Source: Erythroxylum novogranatense (taxonomy: Eukaryota; Streptophyta; Magnoliopsida; Malpighiales; Erythroxylaceae). Taken from it: a DNA stretch of 64,000 nucleotides. Shown here piece by piece: positions 35,040 through 46,230 of the stretch. The notes below the pieces were generated by a model. It was given only the letters and a program-made list of their open reading frames with translations, was not told the DNA's origin and ran no database searches. The stretch lies in assembly GCA_029891385.1 (NCBI GenBank), contig CM057224.1:4836001-4900000 (forward strand). Direction: 5' to 3'. The position numbers and the translations under genes were made by a program. The stretch's first letter is position 1. The number at the start of each line of letters is the position of its first letter.

Positions 35040-35940
35040 GTCTTTTCTCTTCTCTATTGGATTGTACAGATTCCCAGCTGAAAACACACCAAAATATGTT
35101 CTTTCCGTTTTCCTTTTGGTTTTCTTCCCCTTTTAACTGGGTTTCTGTGATTTTTCATGAGCTATTAGGACACACAAGCTCTTGTGAGTTCCTGGACATT
35201 TGGTCTCTTTTTTTTGGCAAACTCCTTTTTCTGGGTTTGTTGGGACATAAAGCCTCACGTGCTCAGTTGTTTTTGTATAGATATATAAAGGTTTGCAGAG
35301 AACAAGCAAAAATTTTTATGAAAAATTCTGAAGAAGAAGTTCCTATTTTGTTTCTCATTGCTTTTTTGTTAATCTTTTGATTTGGATTAAGGGGATACTT
35401 ATTTCTGTGACAAATGAGATATAGATTTGTTTTCCAATGACTTTTCTTATCGAATTCATAGACCTTTTTAGTTTCTGCGCTTGTTGGTTCTTTTTCTTCT
35501 TGGACATTTTAGTATAGTTTGAACCATCCTTCCTTACAGGAACAGAGTTTGGTGTCTTTTTATACTGGGTCATTGGATAGACTGTATTAGATTAGTTGGC
35601 GCTTTCATTTTTGTTTATAAAAGAATGTAATGATCCTGAATACTAAGTCAAAACTGCAGTTTTTTCTGTTTTGTGTTCTTATGAAATTGATCAAATGAAG
35701 CTAGGCCCTTTGCATATGCTGTTAAGTTCCTAATGGAGTCGTTCATGTCTTTAATATGGAAACTATCAAATTATTTAAACATTGCATCGGGAATTCTATG
35801 GTCTTAATGTGTTATGCACATTGTTCTAAGACAATCTCAAATGAACTTTGATTGCAAAAATGCCATTAGCTTTAAAATTAATTGAGAATGTCATCATTTT
35901 GCTTTTATCTCGTTCAATTAGTACCACTTGTTTGGATTAT
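35040..35940. other. Interior of the PIF/Harbinger-like element, origin unclear
   Basis: T-rich on the plus strand, with intron- or UTR-like composition. It may be more captured gene sequence (TTGTACAG at about 35063-35070 resembles a splice acceptor), but I recognise no protein. No transposase motif. Confidence 0.4.
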
Positions 35941-36354
35941 ATTATGCAGAATATGATTAGCTAATATAATAATAATCATAATAAAATTAATAATAATAAA
36001 ATAAAAGAAGAAGAAAAATAAATAAATTTAATTATAAAAATAAAAATAAATTAATAATAAGTAGAAAAATTATAATTATTATTATTAATAATAAGAATAA
36101 CAATAAGTAGAAAAAATAAGAATAATAATAAAGTTAATAATAATAATAATAAATAAATAAATAACAATAAATAATAATAGTAAGAATAATAAAGTTCATA
36201 ATAATAATAATAATAATAATAAAATAATTAATTTTGTATAATAAAATAAAAAACAAAAGTTAACAATAATAATAATAAGAAGAAGAAGAAGAAGAAGAAA
36301 ATTAATCATAATAAGGAGTTTAATAATAATAAAAGAATAAAATTAATTGATCAA

Positions 36355-36401
<47 letters not shown>

Positions 36402-36545
36402 GTAGAAATTTTATAATAATTAATAAGCAATAATAATAAGAATAATAAAGTTAATAATAATAATAATTGTTATTATTATAACAATAATAATAATAATAAA
36501 GTTAATAATAATAATAATAATAATTATAAAATAATAATAATAATA
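35940..36545. repeat. AAT-rich low-complexity tract (expanded trinucleotide repeat)
   Basis: About 600 bp composed almost wholly of A and T in AAT/ATA/TAA order, including a pure (AAT)n run at about 36357-36402 and an (AGA)n run near 36279-36298. Part of the tract carries inverted TAT/ATA stretches. Confidence 0.9.
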
Positions 36546-36748
36546 AGGGTATTTTAGTCTTTTGTTAGTTATTCATTTCCTATTCCAAGTTTAGATTTTC
36601 AAACCAAACAATAGAATAGAAATTCTTTATCTATTCCATTCTTTGAACCAAACAAAATAATATACATTCTATTCCTCATCTTTTCTATTCCAAAGAATAA
36701 CTATTTTATTCCTTATCTATTCCATTTCGTGAACCAAATGCACTGTAA

Positions 36749-38530
36749 TATTTTTATCTGAATATAAATTTAACCATAATATTTAGTAGCATTAAATAAG
36801 AACTCTAATATTATAAAACTATTATTTTTGAACCTTAAGTTGACATAACCCTCAACTTCCATTTGAAATATGTCTAACAAACATATTTGGCTTTTTTTTA
36901 ATAGTAAATATGGGCTTGTCATTTTATTTAGGCACCCTAGTTCATGATGTAGGATCTACTTGGTCTAGACTATCCTTTTTTGATTTAAGGATAAAGTCCT
37001 TAATCTTGCCCTTAAATCAGACCGTTTGAAGGTTTTTTTAAATCTTTGTTATTTATCTTTTGTCTCACATTGTCTAAAGATTAAGAAATAGTCAGGTAAG
37101 CCAGTTTGATAAGTAATTCACTATTTTCTTTCCCTTTATTAAATGTCTATTTTGGTCCCTTTTTAGTTAATCATTCATTATTGTCCCATAAGAGACAATG
37201 CCATCCTTGGTTGATTTGTACATTATGGAGGAAAGAGATAGGATGGTGTTTTATAGGTACGTCTCCTATATATATTTTTCTTGCATATGATCCCACAATT
37301 TATTATAAATACCTTAATTTTTATTATAAATTTCTTTTATTTTTTACAACAATGTCTATATGTATTTATTTTATTATATGTCCTTATGTTTATATTAGTA
37401 TACTATTTCTTTTGCCTTTTGTACCTATATGTTCTCATGGTCAAGGTAATTAAGGTTTCATATTTTTATTATTTTATTTTTTAGTTGAATTTTTCCCAAT
37501 GGGATCACCATGTATAATAAATTAGTCAATTAACTCTTTTCTTTTCATTTCAGTGTGTGAATAAAACATATTATATGGAGGGTGTGGAATTAAATGGATG
37601 CATTTATTTAGATTAGGTAATTTATTGTAACAAAAACTCTATCATGTTAATTGTTTAGATTTGAATTTTGTATGGCTTTCAGAAGACAGAGATAAGACTT
37701 GGATATTGAATGCTTGTGCATGGAAATTACTGAACCTTAAAGGACATAAAAACATGTGGTTTAGGAATTGAAAGAGAAAGGTCATACCTTTAGAATGATA
37801 TAGGTTTTGAGACGTTGGGTCTTGATTCCTTTGGATCTTTGGATAAGGGAGGCTTTAATTGCTAACCAAAGGTTTTTTTTTATAGTTTATAAAAATTTAG
37901 GTATGTCAAGGATGACTTGGACCTTAGGAACTATGATACAAAATTTACAGTTAAAAATTTTACATATAAAGAGTATACTTAGGCCTAAATAATAATTTTC
38001 AAAATTTCATTCAGTTTGACATATGCAAGCCTTTAGAATTTTTTTATTCACTATGCTATTTGGTTGTTATTTTATTTTATTTTATTTGTGTTATATTTGA
38101 GTAAACATACTGTTATTTTGGGGTTATAATGACTAACTATATATGATAATGTTAGAACTTATTGAGGACATGAATTGCAACAGAAAACTTTGGCGTACTA
38201 GGATATATATAAAAGATCCCTCGTAAAGAGATCCCTGTAACTCTTATAAGTCTTCTACCTTTTTCCTCTAGTAGTTAGCCTAAACTTGTAAATAGACAGT
38301 ACTTACTTTTTAGGGATTTAGTCTGAACCTTTTTTTCCCTACCTAGCTTGATTCTATAGTAGTAGTATAATAGTTGTTGTTGTTATTGTTGTTGTTGTTG
38401 TTGTTGTTGTTATTATTATTATTATTTCTTTATTTTTTTATGTGGGTCATCTAAAAATAGCCTCTATACTAGTTAGGGATAAGGTTGTGAAGGGTTGTTG
38501 CAGTAGTAGTAGTTTTTATTGTAATGACTA
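36749..38530. other. No recognised gene; microsatellite near 38370-38425
   Basis: AT-rich, probably the 5' portion of the decayed MULE whose coding remnants start at about 38540. A (TTG)n/(TTA)n microsatellite occupies about 38370-38425. I did not find a MULE terminal inverted repeat. Confidence 0.4.
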
Positions 38531-38539
38531 ACCATGAAA

Positions 38540-39213
38540 ATTTGAGATTATTTTATGGTGGACACTTTAAGTCAAATATTAAGTTGAGTTATGAGTAGGA
38601 AATCATACACTTTTGATAAAGTTAGACTTGATTTTGGAGATAAAGGAAAATTTATGAAACGTGGAGGATCTTATGTACCAACAAGTTGACAAAGCTTATT
38701 ATAAAGTGGCGTGTTTCAAGTTCAGTAAGTCTTTAAGACTCATTGAATCAAATAATAGTTGCATTTGGTTAATAAACTTGTTAAAAACATACGAGAAAAT
38801 TGATGTGCATGTTACATATAAACTACACATTTTAATTTTTGTTTCAAAAGTTTTGACTATTAAGATGATATTAGGGTTGATTTGTATGGTGATCATAGGC
38901 TTCCTAATAAAGTAAACATAGTTTTAGGGAAAGTTGTTAAAGTCATCAATAAAGCAGCATAGAGAATATTTTTAAGATATATATGCTGACGATGTAGATA
39001 ATCATTATAAAGAAAGGAGCAAAGTCTAAAATAATGATAATGATAATAAGACAAATGAACATAATCATTAAAGTAGTGGTGAAAATTCAGATCGAAGTGG
39101 AGATGTTATTACTAATTATTTAATGTTAGGCAGGAGAAAGTGAGTCTAAGCAGAATAGACTAGGTTACAAAGAAAGATGCACGTGTGGTTGACATTATAT
39201 GAAAATAATGACT
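38540..39213 (+). pseudogene. MULE transposase, N-terminal part
   Basis: Allowing frameshifts, the plus strand encodes FYGGHFKSNIKLSYVGGKSY then TFDKVDLDFGD. This resembles the N-terminal domain of plant Mutator-like transposases (pattern HGGxF..xxYVGG..xxxDxD). Further on it becomes acidic and Ser-rich, as in the linker of such proteins. The gene is interrupted at 39213 by a solo LTR inserted with TSD TGACT; the coding remnants resume at about 48560. Many stops. Confidence 0.5.
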
Positions 39214-39599
39214 TGTTGGACCCCGATCTTTTGATGGAAATTAGAATTATTAAAATAGAATTTAATGAGTGTGTTTGTATAGGTATTGTGTTGTAGATGT
39301 TATTGTATTTAAAGGAGATTGATGAGAATTGAAGTGATTGGTTTTGATGATTTTGAAATTTGAGTAGAGTTGTATGAGTTATGAAAGTTAAAATGAATTA
39401 GTTGATTGAAATGGGAGTTGAAAAGCAAGAAATGATTGGTGAAAGTGTTATGTTTTGAAGAAAATTTGAAAAGTTTGACTTTTTGGAGTAAAGAGTTGAC
39501 TTTTGATTTAGGCAGATTTTGAGAAAATGATCTACATGAAATTTGTAGATTATGTTGAGAGCTTTTCGTAGCCATAAAGTATGTTATTTTTCGATATCG

Positions 39600-40372
39600 G
39601 GATTGAAAGTTATGATCTTTGAAAGTTAAGTGTATTTTACTTGATTTGAAAAATGTTATTAAGAGTAAGATTGTGTATGACTTTTGTGAAAGAGAAATGT
39701 ATATGCGCATATCCTTTGGTGTTGAGTTTGATATGGGAAAATGACTTTGGAATAGTTTATTGGAGAGTTGAATTGTGTTTGAGATGAATTAGTTGAAGAG
39801 TTTGCGGTAGTGGGTGAATATGTGAAGTTGATGTGTTGATATGAGAAGTTTGTGTTGGAATGGTGCTTAGAGACTTCTATGGCAAATATGTATTGATTTA
39901 AATGGATTTAGCCAAAGTGGTCTTAATGAAAGTGGTAGATTATGTTTTTATCTTTCCATTGATATAAAGTACGAAAATATTGGACAAGGGAGTAGAAAGT
40001 TATGATTTTTAGAAGTTCTGATGCTGTTTAGTGTGAAGCTGACCGACCAGTCAGCTTTGTGTGGAGTTTTTGACCCATTTAGAGTTCGATCTGATTCTTA
40101 AGGCCTTCATGAAAGTTGTAGAGAGTTCTTTTACCTTTCCATAGACACCAAGTTTGTCAAATTTGGAGTTCTGGATCAAAAGTTATGATGTTTGCAAGTT
40201 TTTGTACTGTTGAGAAATTATCGATCAGTCATCTTTGTGTAAACTTTTGATCCCTTTAGAGTCCGAGTTTGCTTGTGAGTCCTTCTTGAAAATTGTAGAT
40301 CTGTCTTTTATCTTTCCAACGAAACAAACCGTGTCTAATTTGGAGCTCGGAGTCAAAAGTTATGAGGGTTTG
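39600..40372 (+). repeat. Degenerate tandem modules of about 175-195 bp in the LTR
   Basis: Each module ends in (A/G)AAAGTTATGA, at about 39609, 39997, 40181 and 40357. The modules share TTGTAGA..CTTT(T/A)ATCTTTCC and AATTTGGAG(T/C)TC. A related series is at 52480-53260 in another LTR. A second type of module, about 190 bp, begins GTAGCCTCTAAGACTT at 44098 and 44287 and GGAGCCTCTAAGACTT at 44477. Confidence 0.6.
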
Positions 40373-40384
40373 AAGTTTGAAGGT

Positions 40385-40560
40385 CGGATTGGGTGCCGAC
40401 CGACCTCTGATGGCCGAGCCGACCTCTGTTGGCCGACCGACCTTTGATGGCCGACCCGACCTCTGATGGCCGACCGACCTCTGTTGGCCGAGCCGACCTC
40501 TGTTGGCCGACCGACCTCTGATGGCCGACCGATCTTCGTTCTGGCCGAGCTCTGACCTCC
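40385..40560 (+). repeat. GC-rich minisatellite, unit about 25 bp (GGCCGACCGACCTCTGAT type)
   Basis: Six to seven degenerate copies of GACC(T)CTGATGGCCGACCGA or its CTGTTGGCCGAG variant. GC content contrasts sharply with the AT-rich surroundings. It lies just after the AAAGTTATGA module and before GACCTCCCTTCACTCTTTTG. Confidence 0.85.
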
Positions 40561-41339
40561 CTTCACTCTTTTGAGCATAACTTCTTCGTCCGACATCCGA
40601 TCAATATGATTCTTGTTGGAAATTAAACTAGAGAGATGATGCTACAAATGTTATGAAGGAGCCGAGCTATAATTGTTAGAACCTGATCTCGAGACCGGAT
40701 CCCAACTCCAACTATTTATACCTTAACATTAACGCTCATGCTCTTGCTTACATTCCACACCTATTGGACCCGTTTCCAGAGCCCAAAATTTCGGAGCCCT
40801 AAAGCTTGCGCTCCCTACTTTGCAACGTTTGATGCTGTGGTTCCATAAGGGTAATGAGCGTACACTACCTAATCATCAAAATCACATTTAGACTTGTTCA
40901 TATCAATATAGCTTAAGGCCTCACGTTCACACAGAGGCAAGAATCACCTTAATCGGAGTCATATAACTCAAGATACACTCCAAAAATCTAAGAGAGTTCA
41001 TACCCGAAACATGCCCTCTTAACTGACCTTTCACTTGTTTTAGGACAAACTTTCTCAATTTAACTCCAATTGATACCGAATTTTATGGAGTGAAAGATAT
41101 GTGTATTATAAATCCAATGGTTCAAGCCTCACCTCATTTGGAGGTCGTATGAGAGAATTATGCTCAAACATTGGACCATGCTCACTTCAAATCTGATTGA
41201 AACTCTTTTGGCGCGATTTGCTATAACTTTTAATCTATAGCTCCAAATGCTTTTGTTCTTTCACCATACAAAAGTAGACATCTAGATCTACAACTCTTAT
41301 GAAGACTACAAAGGCTGATTCTATCTCCTACATTCTGCA

Positions 41340-41935
41340 GCGTCCTATTTTTCCATCGTCTGATTTCTATCATCTGGTTTCTATCTTCCGCTTCCTTCCT
41401 TCGCTTTTCTATCTTGATTTCCTTCCTTCGATTTCTATCTTCGATTTCCTTCCTTCGATTTCTATCTTCTGATTTCCTTCCTTCTGATTTCTATCTTCCG
41501 ATTTCCTTCCTTCGCTTTTCTATCTTGATTTCCTTCCTTCGCTTTTCTATCTTCCGATTTCTATCTTCCTTTTCTATCTTCCGATTTCCTTCCTTCCGAT
41601 TTCTATCTTCGATTTCCTTCCTTCCTTTTTATCTTCGATTTCCTTCCTTCGATTTCTATCTTCCGATTTCCTTCCTTCTGCTTTTCTATCTTCTGATTTC
41701 CTTCCTTATGCTTTTTATCTTCTGATTTCCTTCCTTCTGATTTCTATCTTCTGATTTCCTTCCTTCTGCTTTTTATCTTCTGATTTCCTTCCTTCTGATT
41801 TCCTTCCTTCTGCTTTTCTATCTTCTGATTTCCTTCCTTCTTCTTTTCTATCTTCTGATTTCTATCTTCTGATTTCCTTCCTTCTGCTTTTTATCTTCTG
41901 ATTTCCTTCCTTCTGATTTCTATCTTCTGATTTCT
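41340..41935 (-). repeat. Minisatellite array, TTCTGATTTCCTTCC / TTCTATC units
   Basis: About 600 bp of two alternating short words on the plus strand, CTTCTGATTTCCTTC and CTTCTGATTTCTATC (about 15-23 bp periods). The variant (T/C)TTCGATTT predominates at the left and TTCTGATTT at the right. Next to it, at about 41960, lies the AAAG(A/T)TATGA-type module in minus orientation. The open frame through it (Phe/Leu/Ser-rich) is a repeat artefact. Confidence 0.85.
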
Positions 41936-43730
41936 TTGTAAGGCTCATATCTTTTAACTCCGAACTCCAAATTTAGCAAACGATATACCCTTGGAAAGCT
42001 CTAACCTTCTACTACAATATTCATGAAGGCTCATTTATCTAATTCAAGTCCTATGAAGGTCAAAATCTGAGGCGAAGTTCTGTCAAATTTTGGGAAAATT
42101 TGACAGCTCTTCCCTTGAAAGTACATCTATCCAAATTTTCAATCCTAATACTTCCACCTGCGTAAGACTCATCATACAACCTCATATAACATGATTAAAC
42201 CCTAAGGTATCTTCAAACACCATTCGAAGCAACAGCCACACTCTTAATCATCTATCATATCCAAACTATAATAATGATGCAATTGGCTTAAACATGCATG
42301 GATTTCTCAAAATACATTTGAACTTAGCATTCTTGCATTTCATTTACGTTCAAAGTGAGTAGCTTACAATGCTTTAGTGGGCATTTCAAGCCCTTTTTAC
42401 AACATAGTTCGAAATACACTTCCAAAATACTACACTTTTCTTAAAATGCATCTAAATCATTATTTACAACAATTTGCTTGAAATACATCAAAAACATAAT
42501 TCTTGGAGTATGCCTTGAGCTCATTCTTCATGATCCCGATCTTTACCTGGAGATGGGATGGGAAGGTGGGGTGAGCTTTAATCTCGTGGGTGACACATTT
42601 ATATTTAGGCTAATAAGCTACATTGCTTCATTAATCATACTTTTAGCAACTTGCATAGAAATCATGCAATCATGCAATTCATGAAATTTATCAATCTCAA
42701 AACATAATGTTCATGCTTCATATCATTCTCATTCTTGCAAAATATACGCTAACATGTAAACACATAGCTGATGGTTCGAAAAGTCCACGGGTTACTGATG
42801 AGCTACACAAGTGTAGTCATATGTCGAGGAGTCCTAAAAGGAACATCCTATGCCACAATCGGGCAAATGGCTAAGGCTATATCGGTCGACGTGCACGTGA
42901 CTCTATTGGTGGACTTAACTAACCCACATAACACTTAATTTCATGCATAAAAGCTGGACTTGTCTTGTCCATGACTAATTTTCTGAAAATGGATATTCAA
43001 GCATCCATAAAACTGATCATGCTTAAAGCACATTTCATGCTTAGCTCACATTTCATGATCTCATTCATGCTCATCCAATTTATGGCAATTTCAAGCAATG
43101 TCATGCACTAATCAATTTCTCACCTAATGGCAATTATCCATCAATTTATACACAATCAAAAGTCAATCAATGCTCATTCTAAATTAGTTGGGAAAACATT
43201 AATTTTCCTTAGTTAAGATAATATTTAAGCATTACTAACATAAAGATAAAAGTGAAACCCACCTTATATCCTTGCTTAAGCTTGCCTAAGGAAGTTCCTC
43301 TTCTTGTTCTCCTCTTCTTTCTTGTCCTTCTTCATTCATGGCAAGGAAAGAACCTCACATCATCTAGGGTTTCTAAAATTGAAAACCTAATGAACCTTAA
43401 TCATGAAATCAACGCTAGAATCACTAAACCCATCTTCTTTCTAAGCTTTCTAAACCATAAAATCAAGCCAAACTCAAACTACATTTCATAACTTACCTTG
43501 AATCTTTACTCAACCCAAGGGTTTCTTGTATCAAAATAAAGCTTAGACTCTCCTCTTCACTTTTTCTTCTTGCTCTTTCTTCAAAAACCCACTCACTTTC
43601 ATGGAAATGCCAAACCCTAACAAGCCTCTTCTTTCTCCTTTTCCTCCCTCCTTTCACGACACTCTTCTTTCCTCTCCCTCCAAATTTCGTTTCTATCTTC
43701 TTTTCCTACAAAAATCACTTATCTCCTTCC

Positions 43731-43737
43731 TTATATA
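43731..43737 (-). promoter_or_regulatory. TATA box of the nested minus-strand LTR
   Basis: The minus strand reads GAGTATATAAGGAAGG about 360 bp inside the LTR start. A strong donor-like GATTCAAG|GTAAGTTATG lies about 235 nt downstream (about 43497). Confidence 0.5.
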
Positions 43738-44813
43738 CTCCTTTCTAAATTACTTAAGCCCAATAAGCCTAAGCCCAACTTACTTCCTTCTTCTTTCTTC
43801 TTCTTCTTTTTCATTTCTCCTCCTTACTTACTCAAGCCCACTAACTCTTTTCCTTCAAGTCCATTGCATTAAATTCCTCTCTTCTTTCTTACTTCATTTG
43901 GACCCAAAGCCCAATTAATACATTAATTACACCTAACTCACCTAAGTCCAACTAACATATCTAACTTCATAAATTCTTCACCTAACTCATTAATGCTATC
44001 ATATATTAATTTATGACACCTTAATTAATGCTAATCTAACTTAATCAATTTAATCTAATCATGATTAATCCTAAAAAATTTTGGGGCTAACAATAATGTA
44101 GCCTCTAAGACTTTCAAATATAGGTCGGAAGTTCAGTGTAGTGTTTAGTCTTGGTGTTGTAAGGACTGGACAATGTTCAGTATTTTGGCTATATCTCGAT
44201 CACTAGAGCTCAGATTGAGTTGATTCTTGTTGGTAATGAAAATAGAGACATGGGGCTACAAATGTTATGAAGGAGCCGAGCTATAATGTAGCCTCTAAGA
44301 CTTCCAAATATAGGTCGGAAGTTCAGTATAGTGTTCAGTCCCGATGTTGTAATGGCTGAGCAGTGTTCAGTATTTTGGTGATATCTCGATCTTTAGAGCT
44401 CGGATTCAGTTCATTCTTGTTTCTAATTAAACTAGAGATATGAGGCTACAAAAGTTATGAAGGAGCCGATCGACAATGGAGCCTCTAAGACTTCCAAATA
44501 TGGGTCGGAAGTTAGGTGTAGTGTTCAGCCTCGGGTCTGAAGAACAAACTTCAGTATTTTGGAGATATCTTGAGCTATAGAGCTCCGATCGATCTGATTC
44601 TTGAAGCGATGGATTCGTAAGACATAGAGGAACATTTCTTTAGAAGAAAGTTTTATCAAATGACTTTATTTACCTGATCAAAATAATCAGACAAGATGTC
44701 AGTTTTAAAGACCAATGAAGGGGCAATTTTGGAAGTTTACTTAAAGGGTTAAGTTTATAGGCTTAAATGGAGGGGCTTATGGATCATTCCTTATTCATTA
44801 ATTGACCTGGCAC

Positions 44814-44820
44814 TATAAAA
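44814..44820 (+). promoter_or_regulatory. TATA box of the outer LTR
   Basis: GGCACTATAAAAGCAAGGG, followed within about 255 nt by a purine-rich leader and a donor-like AGAAG|GTAAGATGC (about 45068). The E/K/R-rich open frame at 44836-45051 covers this leader and is not considered a gene. Confidence 0.55.
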
Positions 44821-45659
44821 GCAAGGGGGCTGTAGTTGGTTGGAGGAGAATCACGATTATTGCCCAAAAGACTTAAAAGAAATAAGAGGAGAGAAGAGAG
44901 AAAGCTTGTTTCGGTGGAGAAGAACCGAAGAGAAGAAGAAGAGAGCTTCAAAGGTTTAGTTTTCTCCAAGTTTCTTGAGGGGTTTTTGGTGCTTTTCAAA
45001 GGAAAAGGTGAAGAAGAAGAAGAAAGCTTCTTATGGAGCCCAAAAATCTGAAAATGATGTGAGAGAAGGTAAGATGCGAAATTTTGAGATCTGTGAATTT
45101 TGATGAATTTCTGGTTTAGAAATATGGAAAATGGTATGGGTTTGTGGAGTATGAAGTTAATTTTGTTGATTGCTTAATATTATGGGTTTAGTTTTGGATG
45201 GAAATTAATTAGGGTTTATGTCCAAAGTTGAAATTTGGGGCTTTTGGAAATTTGTAATTTAGGAAGCTTGAATATATGAGGGATTTATGTTTTCTAAGTT
45301 CAATTTGAGGATTAAGTTATTTATGATGTTGAATTTGGGTGAAATTGCTTTAGGTGAAGTTAAATTGGAAGAAAGAAGGAATCAATGGACAAATTGGAGC
45401 GAGGAATAAGTTTCTAGCATCGATTCGAGGTGGGTACCTATTTATAATAGAATTTATAAGCCACTACTGCCTTCTTTAAACAAATAGATTTTCTAATTTT
45501 AATTGCATCGTAAATGTTGCATCATTGTATGAATGATTTGAAAAATCATTATTGATTCAATACATGAACTTTTGTCGAATTGCAAAAATGCATTGTGTTA
45601 TGCCTTAAAAGATTCCATGGCATTTCGTAATATTCAAAAAGAGCATTCGATAAATGATA

Positions 45660-46230
45660 TTGAGCTTGAATATGATAAAGGTTTGAAAAGTTATGATTTT
45701 CGATTAGTTTTAAGAGTGTTTATAAAATATGGTTTTATGTAAAGGTTTGAAAACTTGTGATTTCCGCATAAATTCTAAGGGTATAGAAAATATTGTTTAT
45801 GGAAATATTTGAAAGTTTTGATTCCTAAAATGCTTTGAAATTGTCTAGAAAATGGTTTATGCAAATGTTTAAAAAATTTACGATTTCCGAATACTTTCAA
45901 AATTATTTAGAAAATGTTGTTTATAAAAGTGGTTGAAAGATTTCGATTTTCGAATATCTAATGTTTATAAAAAGTATTTGAAAATTTATGATTTCCAACA
46001 TTGTTTATAAAGTGTTTGAAAAGGTTACGATTTCTGAACTTGTTTATAAAAATGTTTGACAAAGTGTGATTTCCGAAATGCATTTGAAATTGTTTAGAAA
46101 ATAAGGTTTATTAAAATGTTGAAAAGTACGATTTCCGGAATGCGTTTGAAATTGTTTAAAAATGTTGGTTATGTAAATGTTTGAAGTCTTTGATCTTCGT
46201 ATGATTAGATTCCTTACTTTTAAAATGGTT
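45660..46230 (+). repeat. Degenerate tandem array, unit about 75 bp, in the outer LTR
   Basis: Roughly seven units with the core TTTGAAA(A)GTTTACGATTTCCG, then AATTGTTTAGAAAATG and TTTATAAAAATG. They decay progressively to the right. No coding content. Confidence 0.6.

Larger units (their letters stand above)
26804..36745. mobile_element. PIF/Harbinger-like non-autonomous transposon, split by an LTR element
   Basis: Terminal inverted repeats are CAGCCTGTTTGGT..AATGGAATA at 26804 and, reversed, CAGTGCATTTGGT..AATGGAATAGA ending at 36745. Both ends are flanked by TAA (26801-26803 and 36746-36748), the 3-bp target duplication typical of PIF/Harbinger. Subterminal copies of TTTGGTT and GGAATAGATAAG occur near both ends. 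Without the inserted LTR element (26942-34332 with its TSD) the transposon is about 2.55 kb. No transposase was found. It carries a proteasome exon fragment (about 34914-34990) and a long AAT-rich tract. The TIRs are imperfect, so it is old. Confidence 0.65.
40674..44092 (-). mobile_element. Second solo LTR (minus strand), nested in the first
   Basis: 3,419 bp with ends TGTTAGAACC (40674) and GGGGCTAACA (44092), and a perfect TSD ATAAT (40669-40673; 44093-44097). Rejoining the flanks restores the 190-bp module of the host LTR (GAGCTATAAT|GTAGCCTC). On the minus strand it starts TGTTAGCCCCAAAATTTT and ends in GGATCCGGTCTCGAGATC, like the 3' end of the LTR it sits in, so the two are related families in opposite orientation. 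No coding motifs. Confidence 0.75.

Noticed and set aside
26804..36745. hAT rather than PIF/Harbinger assignment (TIR begins CAG)
   Set aside because: hAT insertion should give an 8-bp duplication; the flanks GACACTAA and TAATATTT do not match, whereas TAA matches on both sides.
41414..41725. Phe/Leu/Ser-rich open frame, membrane-protein-like
   Set aside because: Entirely within the TTCTATC/TTCTGATTTCC minisatellite.
41340..41935. Regular repeats that could suggest a CRISPR array
   Set aside because: No unique spacers between repeats, no cas genes, and the context is a plant LTR. It is a minisatellite.
44836..45051. Open frame rich in Glu, Lys and Arg
   Set aside because: It lies just after the LTR TATA box in the transcribed leader, is purine-rich, and has no counterpart in related LTRs.
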